DNA from: Actinophytocola algeriensis
GTDB lineage: Bacteria; Actinomycetota; Actinomycetes; Mycobacteriales; Pseudonocardiaceae
Direction of reading: 5' to 3'
Length of the DNA stretch: 64,000 bases
Assembly (NCBI RefSeq): GCF_014203735.1
Contig: NZ_JACHJQ010000003.1
Span: forward strand, 419,326-483,325
Positions 9,482 to 18,231 of the stretch are shown here, in pieces. The position numbers were made by a program, and so were the translations under genes. A model generated the notes under the pieces. That model did not search any database and was not told the DNA's origin. It saw only the letters and a list, made by a program, of their open reading frames with translations. Every line of letters begins with the position of its first letter. Position 1 is the stretch's first letter.

Positions 9482-11698
9482 ATGACGCGCGGCTGGCGGG
9501 CGGGTGCGGCTGTGCTCGCGTCCGCGCTGCTCGCACTGTCCGCACCGCTCACGGCGGCGGAGCCCGCCCGGGCCCAGCCGATCGGGCAGCCGCTGCCCCC
9601 GGCGGGCGGTGGGCAGTCGCGCATGGAGCTGACGGTCGAGGACCTCGCCCCCCGGGTGGTCACCGCCGCGACGCAGCAGGTCACGGTGAAGGGCCGGATC
9701 ACCAACACCGGTGACCGCCCCATCGAGGACATCAGCGTCCGGCTGCAGCGCGGCGAGGCGATCGACTCCGACCGCGACCTGCGCGACGTGCAGAACCAGG
9801 CGACCGACACGGCCGCGGGCCCGTTCCAGGACGTCGGCAAGTCGCTCGAACCCGGCGACAGCGCGGACATCTCGGTGTTCATCCCGGTCCGGGACGGCGG
9901 GCGGACGCTCGCCATCGAGGAGCCCGGCATCTACCCGCTGCTCGTGAACGTGAACGGCACGCCGGACTACAGCGAGCCGGCCCGGCTCGCGGCCGTGTCG
10001 ATCCCGCTGCCGGTCCTGTCCGTGCCCGGGGGCGGCCCGGCCGCGAGCCCGAAGGCGGCGCCGCCCGAGGTGACGGTCCTGTGGCCGCTGCTGGACGAGC
10101 GGCCGAGGGCACTGCCCGCCACCGACAACAGCACGCTGCTCGCCGACGACGACCTCGCCGACTCCCTCGCCGCGGGTGGCCGCCTGTCCAACCTGGTCAA
10201 CGTGGTGCGCTCGGCGACGACCGCGAACCCCCAGCTGCTGCGGTCGGTCTGCTTCGCGGTCGACCCGGACCTGCTGGAGACCGTGTCGAAGATGACCGAG
10301 GGCTACCGGGTGCGGACCCCGGCGGGCCAGTACGTCACCGGCAAGGGCGCCCAGGCCGCCGCTGACTGGCTCACCAGCGTGCAGGACCTGACCAGGGGCC
10401 ACTGCGTCGTCTCCGTCCCGTACGCGGACGCCGACCTGTCCGCGCTGTCCCGCGCGGGCGCCGCCGACCTGGCGCAGCTGGCCGTGCCCAGCAGCGCGTC
10501 GATCACGGCCCGGCTCCTGTCGGTGCAGCCGATCAAGGACCTCTACTGGCCCGCCGGTGGCACGTACGACCAGAACACGCTGGTGAGCCTCGCGTCGTCG
10601 GGTCCGGCGACGGTGCTGGCCGACCCGGCGCACCTGCAGAAGGTCGAAGGCCGCGGCCCGTACACGATCGGCGTCACGCAGACCGCCAACCCGGTGCGCG
10701 CGCTGCCGGTCGACTCGCTGGTGTCCGACGCGCTCGCCACCCCGAACAGCCCGCGCGCGCCGATCGGCGGCAACTCCGGCGTCTCCGTGCAGAACGGGCT
10801 CGCCGCGCTGCTCTACCGCGCCGCGTTCGACCAGCGGGTCGGCGGCCAGGTGCTGATCGCGCCGCCGCGGCGCTGGCTCGCGTCGAACACCGAGCTGGAC
10901 CAGTTCCTGTCGCTCGCCGGGCAGCTGTTCGAGCAGGGGTTCACCACCCCGCTGCCACTCGACCAGGCGGTCGCCGCGCCGGACGGTGGCACCGCGGAGA
11001 GCCTCTCCTACACCGCTCAGGACACCGCGCAGGAGATCCCGTCGCCGGTCACCGCGGACGTCATGCGGATCAACGCGACCAAGCGGGACATGCTCGACGC
11101 GATGGCCGAGGACAACACGACCCAGGTCGACCCGAACGCGCTCCTCTCGCCGCTGCAGTACGGCCTGCTGCGGGGTGTCTCGACCGCGTGGCGCGGCCAC
11201 ACCGACGGCGCCGCCAACACGGTCGCGTTCGTGGAACAGCAGCTCGACGGGCTGCGTGACCTGGTCGTCGTCAACGACCCGGGCCGCCCCTACTCGCTGG
11301 CGTCCGGCGACAGCCCCATCCCGATCACGATCAACAACGGGCTGCCCGTCGCGATCGTCGTGCGGATCACGCTGAGCCCGGTGCCCGGCCTGCGCCCGGA
11401 GCAGATCCGGGACGTCCGCGTGCCGCCGCTCGCGTCGTCGAGCCAGTGGATCCAGGCCGACGTGTCCCGCGCCGGGCGGTTCACCGTGGACGTCGAGCTG
11501 TCGACGCCCGGGGGCACACCTCTCGGGGAGACGGTCCGGCTGGAGCTGAACTCCACCTCGTACGGCATCATCAGCGTGGCCGTGACCGGTACCGCGGGTG
11601 CGGTGCTCGTGCTGCTCGTCGGAGTGCGTATCTTCCGCCGGGTCAGGGCGGCACGCGCAGGCGGCACGAGGGCGAATGAGGAAATCGTTGACCCGTAG
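9482..11698 (+). CDS. DUF6049 family secreted/membrane protein (Rv3909-like)
   Basis: A 738-residue protein with an N-terminal signal peptide (hydrophobic residues about 8-25, then AEPARAQP), a long extracytoplasmic region and one C-terminal membrane helix near residues 695-720, followed by a short basic cytoplasmic tail. It occupies the place of mycobacterial Rv3909, immediately before murJ, and the start of murJ overlaps its end. The function is unknown; the constant link with MurJ suggests a role in cell-wall precursor traffic on the outer face, which is inference. Start ATG 9482 lies five bases after the Nudix gene. Confidence 0.8.
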   Translation: MTRGWRAGAAVLASALLALSAPLTAAEPARAQPIGQPLPPAGGGQSRMELTVEDLAPRVVTAATQQVTVKGRITNTGDRPIEDISVRLQRGEAIDSDRDLRDVQNQATDTAAGPFQDVGKSLEPGDSADISVFIPVRDGGRTLAIEEPGIYPLLVNVNGTPDYSEPARLAAVSIPLPVLSVPGGGPAASPKAAPPEVTVLWPLLDERPRALPATDNSTLLADDDLADSLAAGGRLSNLVNVVRSATTANPQLLRSVCFAVDPDLLETVSKMTEGYRVRTPAGQYVTGKGAQAAADWLTSVQDLTRGHCVVSVPYADADLSALSRAGAADLAQLAVPSSASITARLLSVQPIKDLYWPAGGTYDQNTLVSLASSGPATVLADPAHLQKVEGRGPYTIGVTQTANPVRALPVDSLVSDALATPNSPRAPIGGNSGVSVQNGLAALLYRAAFDQRVGGQVLIAPPRRWLASNTELDQFLSLAGQLFEQGFTTPLPLDQAVAAPDGGTAESLSYTAQDTAQEIPSPVTADVMRINATKRDMLDAMAEDNTTQVDPNALLSPLQYGLLRGVSTAWRGHTDGAANTVAFVEQQLDGLRDLVVVNDPGRPYSLASGDSPIPITINNGLPVAIVVRITLSPVPGLRPEQIRDVRVPPLASSSQWIQADVSRAGRFTVDVELSTPGGTPLGETVRLELNSTSYGIISVAVTGTAGAVLVLLVGVRIFRRVRAARAGGTRANEEIVDP

Positions 11699-13364
11699 CG
11701 GTGATGTGACCCGGCGCCTCGGGCCACAATCACAAACCGTGGACCCACCGTCGCGGCAGAAGCCACCGTCGCTCGCCAAGGCGAGCGGCTCGATGGCCGT
11801 CGCCACGCTCGTCAGCCGGATCACCGGGTTCGTCTGGAAGATCCAGCTCGCGTGGGTGGCGGGCCTCGGCGTGGTCAACGACTCGTTCACCGTCGCCAAC
11901 ACGCTGCCGAACATCGTCTACGAGCTGCTGCTCGGGGGCGTGCTGGCGAGTGTCGTGGTGCCGCTGCTGGTCCGGTCGCAGGACGACCCGGACGGCGGCC
12001 AGGCCTACACGAACCGGCTGCTCACGGTCGGCATGACGATGCTGCTGGCGGGCACGGTGGTCGCGGTCGCGCTGGCGCCGCTGCTCACCGGCCTGTACAT
12101 GGACGACTCGACCGGCAAGGCCAACAGCGACCTGGCCACCGCGTTCGCCTACCTGCTGCTGCCGGAGATCGTCTTCTACGGCCTCTTCGCGCTGCTGTCG
12201 GCGGTACTGCAGGCCAAGCACGTGTTCGGACCGACCGCGTGGGCGCCGGTGATCAACAACCTGGTCATCATGGGGACCCTCGGCCTCTACGCGGTCGTGC
12301 CCGGCGAGATCTCGCTGAACCCGGTGCGCATGGGTGACGCGAAGCTGCTGGTGCTCGGCGTCGGCGTGACGCTGGGCATCGTCGTGCAGGCACTGGTCCT
12401 GGTGCCCGCGCTGCGCAGGACGGGTTTCCGCTACCGGTGGACGTGGGGCCTCGACTCGCGGCTCAAGGAGTTCGGCGGCCTCGCGCTGTGGATCCTCGGG
12501 TACGTGGCGGTCAGCCAGGTCGGCATGGTGATCACCACCCGCGTGCTGACCGCGGGCGCGAACGGCGGCGCCTCGATCTACTCCAACGCGTGGCTGCTGT
12601 TCCAGCTGCCCTACGGGGTGATCGGCGTGTCCCTGCTGACCGCGATCATGCCGAGGCTGTCCCGGTCCGCGGCCGACGGCGACACCGAGAAGCTGGTGGG
12701 GGACCTGTCGCTGGGCAGCAGGCTGTCGACGGTGCTGCTGGTGCCGATCAGCGCCATCCTGACGATCGCGGGCTCCGCGGTCGGCATCGCGTTGTTCGGG
12801 GTCGGCGAGGCCGACATCGCCGACGCGGCCCGGCTCGGCGACGCGCTCGCCTTCTCGGCGTTCGGGATCCTCCCGTACGCGCTGGTCATGCTGCAGCTGC
12901 GGGTGTTCTACGCGATGAAGGACGCGCGCACCCCCACGCTGATCATGATCGTGATGACGGTCGTGAAGATCCCGCTGCTGTACTTCTGCGCCGACCGGCT
13001 GCGCCCGGAGGACGTGGTGATCGGCGTGCTGCTGGTGAACTCGCTCACGTACGTGGTCGGCGCGGTGCTCGGCCAGATGTGGCTGTGGGTGCGGCTCGGC
13101 AGGCTGCAGAGCATGCGGGTGGTCAAGGTCATCGTCCAGACGATCGTCGCGGGCGTCGCGGGAATCCTTGCGGCGTGGGGGATGACGCTCGTGGTCGACA
13201 TGGTGCTCGGCGACGGGGCGGGACCGCGCCTGACCGCGTGGGTCCACCTCGTGGTCCAGGGGCTGGTGACGACCGTGGTGGCCTTCGGCCTCCTGGTCGC
13301 GTTCCGGGTGCCGGAACTTCAGCCCGCGACGCAACGAATCACCCGACTGGTGCGTCGCGGGTAG
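11676..13364 (+). CDS. murJ: Lipid II flippase MurJ, without fused pseudokinase
   Basis: A 562-residue MOP-superfamily protein with about fourteen membrane helices. MurJ flips the peptidoglycan precursor lipid II to the outer leaflet. Family segments include SRITGFVWK near the start and VRVFYAMKDARTPTL-like sequence late (LRVFYAMKDARTPT). Mycobacterial MurJ (Rv3910, MviN) is about twice as long because a pseudokinase and an extracellular domain are fused to it; here those parts are the separate next gene. Start ATG 11676 overlaps the upstream gene and has GAGGG before it; GTG 11739, right where homology begins, is an alternative. Confidence 0.92.
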   Translation: MRKSLTRSGDVTRRLGPQSQTVDPPSRQKPPSLAKASGSMAVATLVSRITGFVWKIQLAWVAGLGVVNDSFTVANTLPNIVYELLLGGVLASVVVPLLVRSQDDPDGGQAYTNRLLTVGMTMLLAGTVVAVALAPLLTGLYMDDSTGKANSDLATAFAYLLLPEIVFYGLFALLSAVLQAKHVFGPTAWAPVINNLVIMGTLGLYAVVPGEISLNPVRMGDAKLLVLGVGVTLGIVVQALVLVPALRRTGFRYRWTWGLDSRLKEFGGLALWILGYVAVSQVGMVITTRVLTAGANGGASIYSNAWLLFQLPYGVIGVSLLTAIMPRLSRSAADGDTEKLVGDLSLGSRLSTVLLVPISAILTIAGSAVGIALFGVGEADIADAARLGDALAFSAFGILPYALVMLQLRVFYAMKDARTPTLIMIVMTVVKIPLLYFCADRLRPEDVVIGVLLVNSLTYVVGAVLGQMWLWVRLGRLQSMRVVKVIVQTIVAGVAGILAAWGMTLVVDMVLGDGAGPRLTAWVHLVVQGLVTTVVAFGLLVAFRVPELQPATQRITRLVRRG

Positions 13365-13469
13365 TAGTCAACGACAGGTAGAAAGAACCCACGTCACGTA
13401 CCCTCGTTTTGGTACTCACAACAACGGAGGGTGTCTGCCGCGCACTGGGCGCTGGGCGGGGAGAGAGCA

Positions 13470-15029
13470 GTGACCACGAGACGAACCGAGTCCCTGACCG
13501 GCGAGTTGCCCCCCGGCGGAGAGCCTGGCGGAGAGGGTTTCCTGCTGCCCGGAGCCGTGATCGGCGACGGCCGCTACCGCCTGCTCGCCCAGTTCGGCCA
13601 CGACATCCGGGCCGGGGCGCACATGTGGCGGGCCCGCGACGGCCAGCTGCGCCGCGACGTGGCGCTGACCGTGCTCGTCGGCGACCCGCAGGACGGCCCC
13701 CACGCGCAGGCCGCGCGCCGGACGCTGGAGCGGGCCGCGCACGCCGCCGCGTTCCACCACCCCGCCACCGCCCGCGTGCTGGACGTGCTGAGCCTCGGCA
13801 ACGGCATCTCCCCTGGTGAGGGCCTCCTCGGCATCATCGTCGCCGACTGGTCCACGGGCACCGACCTGATCGACGTGATCGCCGAGCACCCGCTGCCCGC
13901 CGCCAACGCGGCCAGGCTGCTCGAGCCGCTCGCGTCCGCGGTCGAACGCGCCCACCACGCAGGCCTCGTGCTCGGCGTCGACCACCCCCAGCGCATCCGC
14001 GTCGGCACCGACGGCATGCTGCGGCTCGCGTTCCCCGGCCCGCTGCCGGAGGCCGTGCCGCGCGACGACGTCCGCGGTCTCGGCGCGATCCTGTACCTGC
14101 TGCTCACCGGCCGCTGGCCCCTGCCGGGCGGCCCGGAGGCCATCCCGACCGCGCCGGTCGCGCCGGACGGCTCGATCGTGCCGCCGCACGTCCTCGCCCC
14201 GTTCATCCCCGCTGAGCTGGCCACGGTCGCGATCCGCAGCCTCGAGGACACCCAGATCGGCGGCATCCACACCAGCGCCACGCTGCTCGCGGTGCTCGAC
14301 GAGGCGGCGCGGTCCGCGGAGCGCACCGAGTTCCTCGGGCCGGTCACCGAGCCCGCCGACGACGCCGAGGGCGGCGCGGTGTGGACGACCCGGCCACCAG
14401 CCCGCGACAAGTCACGCAGACGCAAGCTCGCCATCGGCGTCACCACGCTCGCGATCGCGGTCGTCGCGATCCTCGCCTGGCTCGGCACCATGCTCATCGA
14501 CTTCTTCGGCGAGGACACCGGCAGCGACGGCAGCACGGTCGTCGTCGAGCAGCCGGCCCCGTCCGACGGGAACACCCCCGCGCCCGCGCCGAAACCGGCC
14601 GGGCCGCTGCAGCCCGCGTCGGTCGAGGTGTTCAACGTCGGCGGCACCCCGGACAACCCGCGCCGCGCCGGTTTCGCCACCGACGGCGACCCGGGCACCG
14701 AGTGGCGCACCGACACCTACAAGGAGCAGTTCCCGGCGCTCAAGCCCGGTGTCGGGCTGATGGCGTCGTTCGCGGAGTCGGTGAAGTTCGCGTCCGTGGT
14801 GATCGACTCGCCGAGCCCGAACACGGTCGTGGAGATCCGCACCGCGCCGTCGGGCGAGCCGACGCTCGAGGAGACCAAGGTCATCGGCAAGGCCACGCTG
14901 CAGGAAGGCAAGACCGAGATCCAGCTCAACAACGCGGAGCCGACCCAGTACGTCCTCATCTGGATCACCCAGCTCGGCGACGGCAACAAGTCGGCGCTGG
15001 GTGAGGTGCAGTTCCTCCGCGCGGAGTGA
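13470..15029 (+). CDS. MurJ-associated pseudokinase with membrane helix and discoidin-like domain
   Basis: A 519-residue protein. Residues about 30-285 have a Ser/Thr-kinase fold pattern but lack catalysis: the VAxK lysine is replaced (VALTVL), the HRD loop reads LGVDHPQRIRV, and DFG is absent. A single membrane helix (about 325-350) leads to a roughly 150-residue outer domain that looks like a discoidin/galactose-binding fold (GTEWRTDTY, YVLIWITQL). This is the same order as the C-terminal part of mycobacterial MviN, whose pseudokinase is phosphorylated by PknB and bound by FhaA; all three partners are encoded in this window. Start GTG 13470 follows GGGGAGAG. Confidence 0.8.
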   Translation: MTTRRTESLTGELPPGGEPGGEGFLLPGAVIGDGRYRLLAQFGHDIRAGAHMWRARDGQLRRDVALTVLVGDPQDGPHAQAARRTLERAAHAAAFHHPATARVLDVLSLGNGISPGEGLLGIIVADWSTGTDLIDVIAEHPLPAANAARLLEPLASAVERAHHAGLVLGVDHPQRIRVGTDGMLRLAFPGPLPEAVPRDDVRGLGAILYLLLTGRWPLPGGPEAIPTAPVAPDGSIVPPHVLAPFIPAELATVAIRSLEDTQIGGIHTSATLLAVLDEAARSAERTEFLGPVTEPADDAEGGAVWTTRPPARDKSRRRKLAIGVTTLAIAVVAILAWLGTMLIDFFGEDTGSDGSTVVVEQPAPSDGNTPAPAPKPAGPLQPASVEVFNVGGTPDNPRRAGFATDGDPGTEWRTDTYKEQFPALKPGVGLMASFAESVKFASVVIDSPSPNTVVEIRTAPSGEPTLEETKVIGKATLQEGKTEIQLNNAEPTQYVLIWITQLGDGNKSALGEVQFLRAE

Positions 15030-15092
15030 CGTCCCGGCGTCCCTGGCCAGTGGTCGGGGCCACACCGCGAATGGGTGAACAGGGGCCCCCGA

Positions 15093-15098
15093 TATCCT
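15093..15098 (+). promoter_or_regulatory. -10 element for sigM
   Basis: TATCCT lies six bases before the sigM GTG and no ribosome site is present, so the transcript is probably leaderless. ECF factors often control themselves; a GTGAAC upstream (around 15075) could be the -35 of such a promoter, but this is weak. Confidence 0.4.
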
Positions 15099-15104
15099 CC
15101 TCAC

Positions 15105-15731
15105 GTGACCACCGCTGCCAGCTCGGACGCCGACCTCATCGCGGCACACGCCGCAGGGGATCCGCGTGCCTTCGGTGAGTTGGTCCGCCGGCACCGTGAT
15201 CGGATGTGGGCGGTCGCCCTGCGCACCCTCCGGGACCCGGAGGAGGCGTCCGACGCGCTCCAGGAGGCGTTCATCTCCGCGTTCCGCGCGGCAGGCTCGT
15301 TCCGGGCCGAGTCGCAGGTGACCACCTGGTTGCACCGGATCGTGGTGAACGCGTGCCTGGACCGGGTGCGACGCCGGCAGGCCAGGCCGACCGTGCCACT
15401 GCCGGAGACCGGGCCAGGTGAACCGGCCGCACCCCGGGACTCGATGTCCGAACGGGAGACCAAGCTCGTCGTCCAGAAGGCGCTCGGCCAGCTGTCCGAG
15501 GACCAGCGGGTGCCGATCGTGCTCGTCGACGTCGAGGGCTACTCGGTGGCGGAGACCGCCAAGATGCTCGGGATCGCCGAGGGCACCGTGAAGAGCCGGT
15601 GTGCCCGGGGTCGCGCCAAGCTGGCCAAAGTTCTGGGGCATCTGCGGAACCCCGATGCAGATGCGAACGTCCCAGATGGCGCAGTTGAAGGGCGAGACGT
15701 GCCGGTGCGGCGCCGCTGGGAGGGACGATGA
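15105..15731 (+). CDS. sigM: ECF RNA polymerase sigma factor SigM
   Basis: A 208-residue extracytoplasmic-function sigma factor. Region 2 is clear (GELVRRHRDRMWAVALRTL, then DALQEAFISAFRA, TWLHRIVVNACLDR) and region 4 carries the helix-turn-helix (YSVAETAKMLGIAEGTVKSR). Position between the MurJ pseudokinase and trxB matches mycobacterial sigM (Rv3911). It should direct an envelope-related stress regulon and is kept inactive by the membrane anti-sigma factor of the next gene, whose start overlaps its stop. Start GTG 15105. Confidence 0.92.
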   Translation: MTTAASSDADLIAAHAAGDPRAFGELVRRHRDRMWAVALRTLRDPEEASDALQEAFISAFRAAGSFRAESQVTTWLHRIVVNACLDRVRRRQARPTVPLPETGPGEPAAPRDSMSERETKLVVQKALGQLSEDQRVPIVLVDVEGYSVAETAKMLGIAEGTVKSRCARGRAKLAKVLGHLRNPDADANVPDGAVEGRDVPVRRRWEGR

Positions 15732-16516
15732 CGGACAGCACGAGGGGGACCGGGGTGCCCAACGGGCCGCCGTGGTCTGTCGATGTGCTCGCCGACCTGC
15801 ACGCAGGCGTGCTGGACACAAGGCAGTCCGCGGCGTTGTGGGCGCGGGTCAACAACGACCCCGAGGCGCAGGCCATCCTCGCGGCGCTCGACAGCGTCAA
15901 GCACGACCTCGACGCGCTCGGTGACGCCCCGGTCGAGCCGATGCCCGCGCACTTCGCGGCCCAGCTCGACAACGCGATCGCGGCCGAGGCGGCCAGGTCC
16001 ATGCCCTCGGCGGCCGGCCGAGGGGTGGCGCCGCTCGTCGACATGGCCGAGGCCCGCCGCAGGCGCAACAAAAGGATGGGCTGGGTCGGCGGGCTGGTGA
16101 CCGCCGCCGCTGCCGTGGTCGCGGTCGCGTTCGTGGCGCTGCCGGGGCAGCAGCCGACGGGCGGCACGGCGCAACCCCAGAACGACAACGGCAACAACAA
16201 CAGCAACAGCGAGCAGGCGGCACCGCAGGACCTGCCACCGGCCGCGTTGCAGGCCGACGACCTCGGGCCCGCCATCGGCGCCCTGTCGGGCAAGAAGGAC
16301 TACGGCCCGCTGGACGACGAGCAGGGCCTGAAGGACTGCCTCGCCGACAAGGGCATCGAAGACCCGCAGGTCATCGGCGCGCGCGAGGTGACACTCGATG
16401 GCACGCCTGGCGTCGCCGCGCTGCTCGCGCAGGGCGAGGACGGCCACCGGTTCCGGTTGCTGATCGTCAGCCCGGACTGCTCCGGCGACCCCATCACCGA
16501 CGCCTCGATCGGCTGA
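15728..16516 (+). CDS. Anti-sigma-M factor
   Basis: A 262-residue single-pass membrane protein. The cytoplasmic part (about residues 1-110) begins with a zinc-less anti-sigma-like helical region ([20 protein letters not shown]). One membrane helix (about 118-140) is followed by an Asn-rich linker and a small outer domain with two cysteines (DCLADKG, SPDCSGD). The start overlaps the sigM stop (ATGA), the usual sign of a sigma/anti-sigma pair. It corresponds to mycobacterial RsmA (Rv3912), but sequence identity cannot be measured here. Release of SigM upon envelope stress is inferred. Confidence 0.8.
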   Translation: MTDSTRGTGVPNGPPWSVDVLADLHAGVLDTRQSAALWARVNNDPEAQAILAALDSVKHDLDALGDAPVEPMPAHFAAQLDNAIAAEAARSMPSAAGRGVAPLVDMAEARRRRNKRMGWVGGLVTAAAAVVAVAFVALPGQQPTGGTAQPQNDNGNNNSNSEQAAPQDLPPAALQADDLGPAIGALSGKKDYGPLDDEQGLKDCLADKGIEDPQVIGAREVTLDGTPGVAALLAQGEDGHRFRLLIVSPDCSGDPITDASIG

Positions 16517-16526
16517 CCGAAGCTCT

Positions 16527-16567
16527 CTCTGCCGCGTGTGGGAACGTGTTCCCCGCACGCGGCAGAG
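16527..16567 (+). terminator. Hairpin terminator after the sigM operon
   Basis: CTCTGCCGCGTG pairs perfectly with CACGCGGCAGAG, extended by GGGAA/TTCCC in the loop region. There is no T-run, as is common for actinobacterial hairpin terminators. Confidence 0.65.
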
Positions 16568-16594
16568 CTATGCGCACGGTCACGGCGGACGCGT

Positions 16595-16621
16595 GGAACA
16601 ACTGGCACCTACGATCGTGTT
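16595..16621 (+). promoter_or_regulatory. SigR/SigH-type thiol-stress promoter for trxB-trxA
   Basis: GGAAC (16595-16599) and GTT (16619-16621) are 19 bases apart. This is close to the SigR/SigH consensus (GGAAT, 18-19 bases, GTT) that drives trxBA in Streptomyces and mycobacteria. The trxB start codon is about 40 bases downstream. The spacing and first element each differ slightly from the ideal. Confidence 0.55.
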
Positions 16622-16662
16622 ACACGAGTGCGCAGCAACCAGCGCCCCGCTTCGGAGGTCTG

Positions 16663-17652
16663 ATGTCCGAGAACGTCCGCGACGTCATCATCGTCGGGTC
16701 CGGCCCGGCCGGCTACACGGCGGCCGTGTACGCGGCCCGCGCACAGCTCGAGCCACTCGTCTTCGAGGGCACGCAGTTCGGCGGCGCCCTGATGACCACC
16801 ACCGAGGTGGAGAACTACCCGGGGTTCCGCGACGGCATCATGGGGCCGGACCTCATGGAGCAGATGCGGGCGCAGGCCGAGCGCTTCGGCGCCGAGCTGC
16901 GGGCCGAGGACGTCGAGGACATCCAGCTCGACGGTGCGGTCAAGTACGTCACCGCGAACGGCGTCCGGTACGCCGCGAAGTCGGTCATCCTCGCGATGGG
17001 CGCCGCGGCCAGGTACCTGAACGTGCCCGGTGAGCAGGAGCTCCTCGGCCACGGCGTGTCCGCGTGTGCCACCTGCGACGGCTTCTTCTTCCGTGACCAG
17101 GACATCGCCGTGGTGGGCGGTGGCGACTCCGCGATGGAGGAGGCCACCTTCCTGACCAAGTTCGCGAAGTCGGTCACGATCATCCACCGCCGCCAGGAGT
17201 TCCGGGCGTCGCGGATCATGCTCGAGCGCGCGAAGGCGAACGAGAAGATCCGCTGGCAGCTCGACTCCGAGGTGCTCGAGGTGCTCGGGGACGGCAACGT
17301 CTCCGGCGTCAAGCTGCGGAACACGGTGACCGGTGAGGAGTCGGTGCTGGACGTGACCGGCCTGTTCATGGCCATCGGGCACGACCCGCGCAGCTCGCTG
17401 GTGAAGGGGCAGGTGGAGGTGGACGCCGACGGCTACGTCCAGGTGCGCCCGCAGTCGACCTACACCAACATCGACGGCGTGTTCGCCGCCGGTGACCTGG
17501 TGGACCACACGTACCGGCAGGCGATCACCGCGGCGGGCTCTGGTTGCTCCGCCGCGATCGACGCCGAACGCTGGCTCTCCGAGCACGGTGAGTCGAACGC
17601 CCACTCGGCCGCGGAACTCGTCGGCGGCGGCTACGCCCCGACTCAGAACTGA
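16663..17652 (+). CDS. trxB: Thioredoxin-disulfide reductase
   Basis: A 329-residue flavoprotein that reduces thioredoxin with NADPH in the cytoplasm. The N-terminal FAD site reads [15 protein letters not shown], the redox-active pair is CATC in [11 protein letters not shown] (about residues 137-140), the NADPH fold shows [12 protein letters not shown], and the C-terminal FAD contact is [10 protein letters not shown]. Length is normal for bacterial low-molecular-weight TrxB. Start ATG 16663 has GGAGG eight bases upstream. It is followed 41 bases later by its substrate gene trxA, and a SigR-like promoter lies upstream, so oxidative (disulfide) stress control is likely. Confidence 0.97.
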   Translation: MSENVRDVIIVGSGPAGYTAAVYAARAQLEPLVFEGTQFGGALMTTTEVENYPGFRDGIMGPDLMEQMRAQAERFGAELRAEDVEDIQLDGAVKYVTANGVRYAAKSVILAMGAAARYLNVPGEQELLGHGVSACATCDGFFFRDQDIAVVGGGDSAMEEATFLTKFAKSVTIIHRRQEFRASRIMLERAKANEKIRWQLDSEVLEVLGDGNVSGVKLRNTVTGEESVLDVTGLFMAIGHDPRSSLVKGQVEVDADGYVQVRPQSTYTNIDGVFAAGDLVDHTYRQAITAAGSGCSAAIDAERWLSEHGESNAHSAAELVGGGYAPTQN

Positions 17653-17680
17653 CTCAGCGAAGCTTGCGAAGCGCACATCA
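17652..17680. repeat. Copy 1 of a dispersed GCGGAGCTTGCGGAGC repeat (diverged)
   Basis: Between trxB and trxA, AGCGAAGCTTGCGAAGCGCA matches the repeat core GCGGAGCTTGCGGAGCGAAC with four changes. It ends just before the trxA ribosome site. Confidence 0.55.
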
Positions 17681-17693
17681 CTAAGGAGAGAAC

Positions 17694-18020
17694 ATGGCCG
17701 GAAACACCGTGACCGTCACCGACGCGTCGTTCAGCGAGGACGTCCTGAACAGTGACAAGACGGTGCTCGTCGATTTCTGGGCGACCTGGTGCGGGCCGTG
17801 CCGGATGGTCGCGCCGGTGCTCGAGGAGATCGCCGCGGAGCACGGTGACAAGCTCACCGTCGCGAAGCTCGACGTGGACGCGAACCCGACCGTCGCGCGT
17901 GACTACCAGGTCCTCTCCATCCCGACGCTGATGGTGTTCAAGGGCGGCGAGAAGGTGAAGGAGATCGTGGGCGCGCGGCCGAAAGCGGCGCTGCTGAACG
18001 ACCTCTCGGACTTCATCTGA
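17694..18020 (+). CDS. trxA: Thioredoxin
   Basis: A 108-residue small cytoplasmic thiol-disulfide reductant, the standard length. The active site is FWATWCGPCRMVAP with both cysteines, and the cis-proline loop reads SIPTLMVF. It starts at ATG 17694 after a strong AAGGAGA. It is cotranscribed with trxB, which recharges it. A wobble-tolerant hairpin (18045-18082) follows and probably ends the transcript. Confidence 0.97.
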   Translation: MAGNTVTVTDASFSEDVLNSDKTVLVDFWATWCGPCRMVAPVLEEIAAEHGDKLTVAKLDVDANPTVARDYQVLSIPTLMVFKGGEKVKEIVGARPKAALLNDLSDFI

Positions 18021-18044
18021 ACGCCCCGGCAGCGTGACAACCGT

Positions 18045-18082
18045 TCAACGGCGTACACCGTCTACTTGGTGTGCGCCGTTGA
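18045..18082 (+). terminator. Hairpin terminator after trxA
   Basis: TCAACGGCGTACACC pairs with GGTGTGCGCCGTTGA; one pair is G-U and the loop is eight bases. It is followed by no clear T-run. Confidence 0.65.
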
Positions 18083-18231
18083 CGCATGTTGGGTGAGCGG
18101 TTGGACGCGGCACGTGACCCCGCAAGCCGCGTACTTGGCGGCAGGGCACAATAGTGGACCAGCAGCCGTGCTGCGACAGGAATGGCAGATGAGCGCCGAC
18201 TCGGTCGGTGCACGATCCGAGCGAGGGGTGC

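Noticed and set aside
9215-11914. An 899-codon open frame antisense to the DUF6049 gene
   Set aside because: Composition is typical of a shadow frame. The sense gene has a signal peptide, a membrane helix and a conserved place.
13470-15029. An active Ser/Thr kinase
   Set aside because: The ATP-anchoring Lys, the HRD Asp loop and DFG are all missing, so it is called a pseudokinase.
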